Source: CAVPEW01 sp050247895 (GTDB lineage: Bacteria; Actinomycetota; Acidimicrobiia; Acidimicrobiales; VFJN01). From it: a DNA stretch of 11,533 bases. Numbering within the stretch: the first letter of the stretch is position 1; every line of letters starts with the position of its first letter. The notes under the pieces were generated by a model, which saw nothing but the letters and a program-made list of their open reading frames with translations, was not told the DNA's origin and did not search any database. Location: positions 1 to 11,533 of the forward strand of contig JBFWTJ010000110.1 of NCBI GenBank assembly GCA_050247895.1, given 5' to 3'. The translations under genes were made by a program, and so were the position numbers. Shown in pieces: positions 7,009 through 11,533 of this stretch.

Positions 7009-8528
7009 GCGACGACCCGCGCCGGCGCCCGCCGAGCTGGGACCCGGGCCCGCCGTCGCCGGCCCGGCGGCGGGCCCTGGCCTGGCGGACGCCCCTGGCC
7101 GTGGCCGCGCTGGTGCTGTACCTGACGTGGCTGGCCCAGCCGGCCCGGATCGGCAACCCGGCCCTCTACGGGCTGCTGGTGGTGGCCGAGCTCTTCAACG
7201 TCGTCCACGCCCTGGGCTTCTGGTGGACCTGCGCCCGGGCCGGGCACCGGCCCCACCGCCCGGTCACGACCCGGGTCGCGGTCGACGTGCTGATCCCGGT
7301 GTACGGCGAGCCGGTCGACATCGTGGAGCCGACGGTCGCCGCGGCCCGCCGCCTGACCGGCGCCGAGGTGCGGGTGGCGGTGCTCGACGACGGCGGCTCG
7401 CCCGAGATCGAGGCCATGGCCCGCCGCCAGGGTGCCCGCTACGTCCGGCGCACGGTCCACCGGGGGGCCAAGGCCGGCAACATCAACCACGCCCTGACCA
7501 CCACCGACGCGCCGTTCGTGGCCGTGTTCGACTGCGACCACGTGCCGGCCGCGGAGTTCCTGGAGCGCACGTTGGGCCACCTGGAGGACCCCGGGGTGGC
7601 CCTGGTGCAGACCCCGCAGTGGTACGCCAACGCCGACCGCAACGAGGTGGCCGCGGCGGCGGGCGCCCAGCAGGAGCTGTTCTTCGGCCCGATCAGCCGG
7701 GGCCGCGACGCCCGGGGGGCGATGTTCTGCTGCGGCACGAACATGGTGCTGCGCCGCAGCGCGCTCGAGGCCGCCGGCGGGTTCCCCGAGGACTCGGTGA
7801 CCGAGGACTTCGAGCTGTCGATCCGGCTCCACGAGGCGGGCTGGCGCACGGCCTACGTGGCCGAGGTGCTCAGCGCCGGGCTGGGCCCCGAGGACATGGC
7901 GTCCTACGCGAGCCAGCAGTACCGCTGGGCCCGCGGGTGCCTGGGCGCGATCCCACGGATCCTGCGGGCCCGCCTGCCGCTGGGCCTGCGGGTCCAGTAC
8001 CTGCTCTCGGCCTCCTACTTCCTGGCCGGTTGGACGGTGCTCGTGTACGGCTCGCTGCCGGTGGTGCAGATCCTCACCGGCGCCCAGCCCGTGGCCGGCG
8101 CGACCGCCGACGAGTTCCTGCTGCGCTTCGGGCCCTACTTCGCCATGGCGCTGGCCATGGTCGCGGTGGCCGGCCGGGGCTCCTACACGTTCCGGGCCTT
8201 CGCGCTGGCCGCGGCGTCGTGGTGGATCCACGTGCGGGCCACGGTCGCCGCGCTGCGCCGGACGCGGGGCCGGTTCGTGGTGACCCCCAAGCGGGGCAGC
8301 ACCGGCCGCCAGCCCCGGGCGGTGTGGCCGAGCCTGGCCGCCATCGGCGTGCTGGTCGTCGCCATCGTGGTCGGCCTGTCCCGGGACCGGTCGCCGGCCA
8401 CGTTGAACAACGTGACGCTGGCGGTGACCCACCTGGCCATCCTGGCCGCGGGGGTCGCGCCGGCCCTGCGGAGGCGCCCGGTGGCCGCGGCGGCCACGGC
8501 GACGACCCGGGAGGTCGCCGCTGCCTGA
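7005..8528 (+). CDS. BcsA-like membrane GT2 beta-glycan synthase (no PilZ domain)
   Basis: The protein has 507 residues. After a proline/arginine-rich N-terminus it has two membrane helices (~31-44, ~54-74). A cytoplasmic GT2 domain begins at VDVLIPVYGEP (93) and carries the full processive set: LDDGG (D128-D129), DCDH (176-179), TED (266-268) and QQYRW (304-308), the Q-x-x-R-W motif. About five more hydrophobic segments follow. This pattern is that of cellulose synthase catalytic subunits and relatives, which polymerise a nucleotide sugar and extrude the chain through the same protein. No C-terminal PilZ domain is visible, so direct cyclic-di-GMP control as in BcsA is not expected. The start is the GTG at 7005, with GGAGG (6995-6999) five bases upstream and a 4-base overlap with the flippase fusion. 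The next gene is a GH8 glycanase, the usual partner of such synthases. The product may be cellulose or another beta-glycan. Confidence 0.88.
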   Translation: MSDDPRRRPPSWDPGPPSPARRRALAWRTPLAVAALVLYLTWLAQPARIGNPALYGLLVVAELFNVVHALGFWWTCARAGHRPHRPVTTRVAVDVLIPVYGEPVDIVEPTVAAARRLTGAEVRVAVLDDGGSPEIEAMARRQGARYVRRTVHRGAKAGNINHALTTTDAPFVAVFDCDHVPAAEFLERTLGHLEDPGVALVQTPQWYANADRNEVAAAAGAQQELFFGPISRGRDARGAMFCCGTNMVLRRSALEAAGGFPEDSVTEDFELSIRLHEAGWRTAYVAEVLSAGLGPEDMASYASQQYRWARGCLGAIPRILRARLPLGLRVQYLLSASYFLAGWTVLVYGSLPVVQILTGAQPVAGATADEFLLRFGPYFAMALAMVAVAGRGSYTFRAFALAAASWWIHVRATVAALRRTRGRFVVTPKRGSTGRQPRAVWPSLAAIGVLVVAIVVGLSRDRSPATLNNVTLAVTHLAILAAGVAPALRRRPVAAAATATTREVAAA

Positions 8529-9639
8529 GGGAGGGCCCGGCGGACGCGCCCCCGGGCGGGCCCGGCGCGCGGACCCGCCCGGCAGGCGCGCCCCCGGGTG
8601 GGTCCGGCTCGCCGCGGTGGTGCTCGTCCTGGCCGCGCTGGCGTGGTCGGGCTGCGGCGGGGACGACGGCGACGCGGGCGAGCGCGACGCCGTGGCGGCC
8701 GGCGAGCGGTTCCTGGACCGCTACGTCGACGAGGACGGCCGGGTGCGGCGCATCGACCAGGGCGACGACACGGTGAGCGAGGGGCAGGCCTACGCGCTGC
8801 TGGTGGCCGTGGCGGTGGACGACCGGGCGCGCTTCGACCTGGTCTGGGCCTGGACCGAGGCCAACCTGCGCCGTCCCGACGGGCTGCTGTCCTGGCACTG
8901 GGCCGACGGGGCGGTGTCCGACGCCCAACCGGCGGCCGACGCCGACCTGGACACGGCGTGGGCGCTGGCCCTGGCCGCCCGGCGGTGGGGCGAGCCCTAC
9001 GCGGGGCCGGCGGCCGACATGGCCGCGGCGATCGTCCGCCACGAGGTGGCGGTCCTCGACGGGCGAGTGGTGCTGGTCGCGGGCCCGTGGGCCAACCGCG
9101 ACCCGGCCACGGTGAACCCCAGCTACGCCGGACCCGTGGCGGGCGACGTGCTGGCCGAGGTCGTCGGGTCGGCCGGGCCGGGCCAGGCGGTGGACGGCCT
9201 GGTGCAGGTGGTGCGCGACCTGGTGGCCGAGGAGGGCGTGGCCCCGGACTGGGCCGAGGTCGGAGCCGACGGGGAGGCCACGCCGATCGAGGCACCGGGA
9301 CGGGACGGGCCGGGCCGCTTCGGCTGGGACGCGGTGCGGGTGCCGGTGCGCCTGGCCGCGAGCTGCGACGCCGAGGACCGCGCGGTGGCCGGGGCGCACT
9401 GGGCGCCGCTGCGCGACGGGGCGGTGGCCGACGAGGTCGCCGGGCACGCGGTGGAGTCGGTCGCCCGTGCCGCGGCGGCCGCGGGGGCGGGCGAGCGGGA
9501 CGAGGCCGAGGACCTGCTCGACGAGGCCGAGGTCCGCGACGAGGAGTCCCCGACCTACTTCGGCGCCGCGCTGGTCGCGGTCGGCCGGCTCCTGCTCGAG
9601 ACCGACCGCCTGGGCGGCTGCCCGCCCCTGGCCGACTGA
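8521..9639 (+). CDS. Secreted GH8-family endoglucanase-like glycanase, probable lipoprotein
   Basis: The mature part matches family 8 glycoside hydrolases (BcsZ/CelA type). With the CTG start, TVSEGQAYALL holds the general acid E87, ADADLDTAWAL holds D142/D144, and GWDAVRVPVR places D270 where the family's catalytic Asp sits, with the Arg three residues later. BcsZ-type enzymes trim nascent beta-glucan outside the cell and often accompany cellulose synthase, as here. No ATG, GTG or TTG start occurs in frame between the last upstream stop (8425) and 8617. The CTG at 8521 has GGGAGG (8509-8514) six bases upstream, overlaps the previous stop by 8 bases, and supplies an arginine-rich n-region before a hydrophobic stretch and Cys45. 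The alternative GTG at 8617 (340 residues; acid at E55, Cys13) has no clear ribosome site and gives a signal sequence without positive residues. Family confident, start uncertain. Confidence 0.8.
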   Translation: MPEGGPGGRAPGRARRADPPGRRAPGWVRLAAVVLVLAALAWSGCGGDDGDAGERDAVAAGERFLDRYVDEDGRVRRIDQGDDTVSEGQAYALLVAVAVDDRARFDLVWAWTEANLRRPDGLLSWHWADGAVSDAQPAADADLDTAWALALAARRWGEPYAGPAADMAAAIVRHEVAVLDGRVVLVAGPWANRDPATVNPSYAGPVAGDVLAEVVGSAGPGQAVDGLVQVVRDLVAEEGVAPDWAEVGADGEATPIEAPGRDGPGRFGWDAVRVPVRLAASCDAEDRAVAGAHWAPLRDGAVADEVAGHAVESVARAAAAAGAGERDEAEDLLDEAEVRDEESPTYFGAALVAVGRLLLETDRLGGCPPLAD

Positions 9640-9684
9640 GGACGGTGGACCGGCGGGCACACGGGGCCGCCGCAGGGGACCAGG

Positions 9685-9716
9685 CCGTCGAGGGCCGACG
9701 GTCCTAGACTGCCCTC

Positions 9717-9721
<5 letters not shown>
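9685..9721 (+). promoter_or_regulatory. Inverted repeat and -10 element at the rnpB start
   Basis: CCGTCGAGGGC (9685-9695) and GCCCTCGACGG (9711-9721) form a perfect 11 bp inverted repeat with a 15-base spacer. The spacer contains TAGACT (9705-9710), a TAnnnT -10 element correctly placed for a start near 9717. No convincing -35 hexamer is visible. The left arm can instead pair 6 bp with CGACGG at 9696-9701, and the right arm overlaps the 5' strand of RNase P helix P1. It may act as an end for transcripts from the upstream operon, as a protein site, or both. Confidence 0.5.
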
Positions 9722-10072
<351 letters not shown>

Positions 10073-10081
10073 ACAACATCC

Positions 10082-10105
10082 AGGTCCCTCCCGACGGAGT
10101 GACCT
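10082..10105 (+). terminator. Hairpin just downstream of rnpB, probable terminator
   Basis: AGGTC (10082-10086) pairs with GACCT (10101-10105), and CTCC (10088-10091) with GGAG (10096-10099), around a CGAC loop, with one C-T mismatch between the two stems. It begins 10 bases after the 3' end of RNase P RNA. There is no T-run, as is common for terminators in very GC-rich actinobacteria. Confidence 0.5.
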
Positions 10106-10122
10106 ATCCGGCTCCGACAATC

Positions 10123-10167
10123 GTGGTCACTTGGCATCCAATTAAATGACCACACCCGAGGTAGGCT
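10123..10167 (+). promoter_or_regulatory. Operator-like dyad and -10 element of the toxin-antitoxin operon
   Basis: GTGGTCA (10123-10129) and TGACCAC (10147-10153) form a perfect 7 bp inverted repeat spaced by 17 bases. Nested inside is TTGG-CAT-CCAA (10131-10141), with nearly the same centre. Downstream, TAGGCT (10162-10167) fits a -10 element and ends 6 bases before the ATG at 10174, predicting a leaderless transcript. No good -35 hexamer is seen at normal spacing. The dyad covers the expected -35 region, so a protein bound there would block transcription. The HTH protein encoded next is the natural candidate for autoregulation, as is usual for antitoxins. Confidence 0.5.
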
Positions 10168-10173
10168 GACCCC

Positions 10174-10506
10174 ATGAGCGGATCGCTGACGATCAACCCG
10201 GCCCACCTGTCGGACGACGACTGGAAGACCATCCGCGCCTTCCTGGACGCTGCGAAGGAGAAGGGCGAGGTCGTCGAGTTCTCAGCTCGGGTCGAGATGC
10301 TCACGCCGGCCGAGGTGGCCAAGCGACTCGGCATGTCGCGTTCGACGGTCCTGCGTCGGATCGCCGTTGGCGATCTGAGGGCGACGAAGGTCGGCACCCA
10401 CCACCGGATCCCGCTCGGCGAGTTCGAGCGGTACAGCCGGGAGCTCGTGCGACGGATGGCCGAGGCGAGCGCGGCGGACATCGACGCCGAGCTCTTCGGT
10501 GGGTGA
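10174..10506 (+). CDS. Excisionase-family HTH protein, probable antitoxin of the PIN nuclease
   Basis: This small 110-residue protein has an N-terminal region predicted helical (about 12-30) and then a winged helix-turn-helix of the excisionase/MerR-like type at 43-87: LTPAEVAKRLGMSRSTVLRRIAVGDLRATKVGTHHRIPLGEFERY. This is the pattern of proteins that read a DNA site through TVLRRI and the following wing. The C-terminal 25 residues are charged and probably bind the toxin. The next gene starts 8 bases before this stop and encodes a PIN nuclease, and HTH plus PIN pairs of this type are common toxin-antitoxin modules in actinobacteria. The ATG start has no ribosome site; a -10 element six bases upstream suggests leaderless translation. 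Codon use is less extremely GC-biased than in the polysaccharide operon, in line with possible acquisition. A plain DNA-binding regulator is the alternative. Confidence 0.82.
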   Translation: MSGSLTINPAHLSDDDWKTIRAFLDAAKEKGEVVEFSARVEMLTPAEVAKRLGMSRSTVLRRIAVGDLRATKVGTHHRIPLGEFERYSRELVRRMAEASAADIDAELFGG

Positions 10507-11170
10507 CACAGTCATCTTCCTCGACGCCAATGTGTTGGCCTCGCCGGTCACACGCACGCTGGTGATCGCCACAGGGCGGGCCGATGGCCTCCGGTTGACC
10601 TGGTCTTCTCACGTCGAGGCCGAGGCCGACCGTCACGCTCGTGGCGCCGCCACTCGCACGTCCGTGGTGCGCCGCGACATCCTCGGCATGGAGCTGTCGG
10701 AGTCCGCTCGCACCACCGACGGACTGCTGACGGGAACATCGGGGGATCGGCAGGTCATCGCCGACGCCATCCGGGCAGACGCTCGCTACCTCGTCACGAG
10801 CGACGTCGACGACTTCGCGACCGACGACCTCCGAGCCAACGGGTTGAGCGCCGTGAACCCCGACTACTTCATGGCGCTGCGGTCGAGCGAGCGTGCATAC
10901 CGGGAAGCGGTGCGCACGCTGGCCGGGGCCATGAAGAACCCGCCCCGCACCGAGGCGGAGGTCCACAGGATGCTCGGCCGCCGCCACCCCCATGTGGCGG
11001 CACGGTTCGCCGACGCCTACGGGACGGCCCCGGCACGCCCAGACCCCGATCAGCCGAGCGTCCTCTTCCGCGGAGTGATCTGCGTGCGTTGCGAAGCCAA
11101 GCTCGACCACGGCGAGAGCTTGCGCCTCGGGCTGTGCATCGAGCACCGGCGCTCCGACGACTCAAGCTGA
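10499..11170 (+). CDS. PIN-domain nuclease, probable toxin, with C-terminal CxxC...CxxH motif
   Basis: The protein has 223 residues. The PIN domain covers about 4-125: VIFLDANVL (D9), LTWSSHVEAEADRH (E40/E42), GDRQVIADAIRADARYLVTSDVDDF (D83, D102, D104). These acidic residues would hold the catalytic metal ions. The order and the WSSHVEAE segment fit the PIN_3/VapC50-like group. A helical extension follows (about 125-175, with PPRTEAEVHRML), as in that group. The last part has C195-x2-C198-x14-C213-x2-H216, a possible zinc ribbon not usual in these toxins. Such toxins are RNases that cleave tRNA, rRNA or mRNA when their antitoxin is lost; the target here is unknown. The start is the GTG at 10499, overlapping the antitoxin gene by 8 bases, so translation is probably coupled; it leaves the first PIN strand intact. 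Confidence 0.82.
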   Translation: MGDTVIFLDANVLASPVTRTLVIATGRADGLRLTWSSHVEAEADRHARGAATRTSVVRRDILGMELSESARTTDGLLTGTSGDRQVIADAIRADARYLVTSDVDDFATDDLRANGLSAVNPDYFMALRSSERAYREAVRTLAGAMKNPPRTEAEVHRMLGRRHPHVAARFADAYGTAPARPDPDQPSVLFRGVICVRCEAKLDHGESLRLGLCIEHRRSDDSS

Positions 11171-11191
11171 CACCGAGGAGCAGGGTGCCGA

Positions 11192-11287
11192 CACGCCCCG
11201 AGGTGGCGCGACCCTGCACCCGCCCCGCCGCGGCGCGGCGGCGTGCGGTCGAGGGGGCGGGCGGCGGTCTCGACACCTCGGGGCGTG
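11192..11287. repeat. Nested inverted repeat after the toxin gene (possible terminator)
   Basis: CACGCCCCGAGGTG (11192-11205) and CACCTCGGGGCGTG (11274-11287) are perfect 14 bp inverted copies. Inside them CCCGCCCC (11219-11226) and GGGGCGGG (11254-11261) form a second perfect 8 bp stem, and the centre contains further GC palindromes. The whole 96-base unit can fold into one long stem starting 22 bases after the toxin stop. It may be a terminator, possibly for both directions, although no T-run is present. Confidence 0.6.
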
Positions 11288-11402
11288 GGCGCGGGCCGCG
11301 TGGCCCGGCCGGCGCGGCCGCCTCGGGTGCCGGTCACCACCTCGGCCGGCACGTGGGGTGCGGATCCGGCCCGGCGCGGGACCCCGGGGCGGGCGTGGGC
11401 CA

Positions 11403-11435
11403 TCGGACCCTTTCGGGGAGCCGTCGGACCCTTTC
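11403..11435. repeat. 12 bp direct repeat spaced 21 bp, operator candidate
   Basis: TCGGACCCTTTC occurs at 11403-11414 and again at 11424-11435. The 21 bp period places both copies on the same face of the DNA helix, as for two bound regulator subunits. The repeats end 39 bases before the probable start codon at 11475. I do not recognise the motif as a known regulator site. Confidence 0.6.
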
Positions 11436-11453
11436 CGGGCGGGGCGCCTCAGG

Positions 11454-11471
11454 TGGGCCGGGGGGCGGCCC
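11454..11471 (+). promoter_or_regulatory. G-rich ribosome site within a short hairpin
   Basis: GGGCCG (11454-11459) and CGGCCC (11466-11471) form a perfect 6 bp stem whose loop is six G residues (11460-11465). The G-run is the only Shine-Dalgarno-like stretch before the GTG at 11475. If the hairpin forms, the ribosome site would sit in its loop. Confidence 0.3.
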
Positions 11472-11474
11472 GAT

Positions 11475-11533
11475 GTGGGGGACGTGCTCGTCCTCGCCTG
11501 GAAGGTGCTCACCAGCCTCCTGGTCGCCGTGGC
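11475..11533 (+). CDS. N-terminus of a probable small membrane protein (3' truncated by window)
   Basis: From the GTG at 11475 the frame reads MGDVLVLAWKVLTSLLVAV and continues beyond the window. The segment is hydrophobic with a single Lys, like the first membrane helix of a small membrane protein; it slightly recalls DUF4235-type proteins, but 19 residues cannot establish this. A G-run at 11459-11465 lies nine bases upstream as a possible ribosome site. The overlapping ATG at 11473 gives a low-complexity Ser/Pro/Trp sequence and is less likely. The call depends on sequence outside the window. Confidence 0.4.
   Translation, partial: MGDVLVLAWKVLTSLLVAV

Larger units (their letters stand above)
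11171..11474. other. Non-coding spacer after the toxin gene, rich in inverted and direct repeats
   Basis: I see no convincing coding region in these 304 bases. Frames open here on either strand are low-complexity Arg/Pro/Ala-rich translations. The stretch contains a long nested inverted repeat (11192-11287), a GTGCCGG/CCGGCAC hairpin (11327-11333 with 11346-11352), a 12 bp direct repeat (11403-11435) and a G-loop hairpin (11454-11471) just before a possible new start. It probably holds the end of the toxin transcript and the control region of the following gene. Confidence 0.6.

Noticed and set aside
11473..11533. ATG at 11473 as a coding start
   Set aside because: The resulting Ser/Pro/Trp/Cys sequence has no protein-like pattern; the GTG two bases later gives a plausible membrane helix.

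Overview
The window is very GC-rich, uses GTG starts heavily, and has short intergenic gaps, overlapping genes and a bacterial type A RNase P RNA. This points to a high-GC actinobacterium. A member of the class Acidimicrobiia would fit the style of the proteins, but that placement is inference and cannot be proven from the window.

Layout: (1) Bases 1-930 are the C-terminal part of a glycerol kinase-type FGGY kinase whose start lies outside the window. (2) After a 240 bp gap with a plausible promoter and a leader hairpin, six co-directional, tightly coupled genes (1173-9639) form an exopolysaccharide operon. They encode an ALG5/DPM1-like GT2 enzyme (predicted polyprenyl-phosphate-sugar synthase), a GT4-like glycosyltransferase, a CsaB-type polysaccharide pyruvyltransferase, an 893-residue fusion of a Wzx-like flippase with a GT39-like GT-C glycosyltransferase, a BcsA-like membrane GT2 synthase without PilZ domain, and a GH8 glycanase with a lipoprotein-like N-terminus. 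(3) Bases 9717-10072 are the RNase P RNA gene (rnpB), recognised by its conserved blocks, a 15 bp P1 helix and P4 covariation. Its start sits inside an 11 bp inverted repeat and a hairpin follows its end. (4) Bases 10174-11170 are a two-gene toxin-antitoxin-like module, with an excisionase-type HTH protein followed by a PIN-domain nuclease. A dyad operator candidate lies upstream. The nuclease has an extra C-terminal CxxC...CxxH zinc-ribbon-like motif. (5) Bases 11171-11474 are non-coding, with nested inverted repeats and a 21 bp-spaced direct repeat. A new membrane-protein-like reading frame probably starts at 11475 and runs off the end.

How the operon may work (inference): the ALG5-like enzyme would charge a polyprenyl phosphate with a sugar. 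The GT-C half of the fusion would use that donor on the outer face of the membrane, on a glycan brought across by the flippase half. The GT4 protein would extend the chain and the CsaB-like protein would add acidic pyruvate ketals. The BcsA-like synthase would polymerise and extrude a beta-glycan that the GH8 enzyme trims. The locus mixes parts of lipid-linked (Wzx-type) and synthase-dependent pathways and has no recognisable Wzy polymerase. The flippase-glycosyltransferase fusion and the mixed architecture are the most unusual features of the window.
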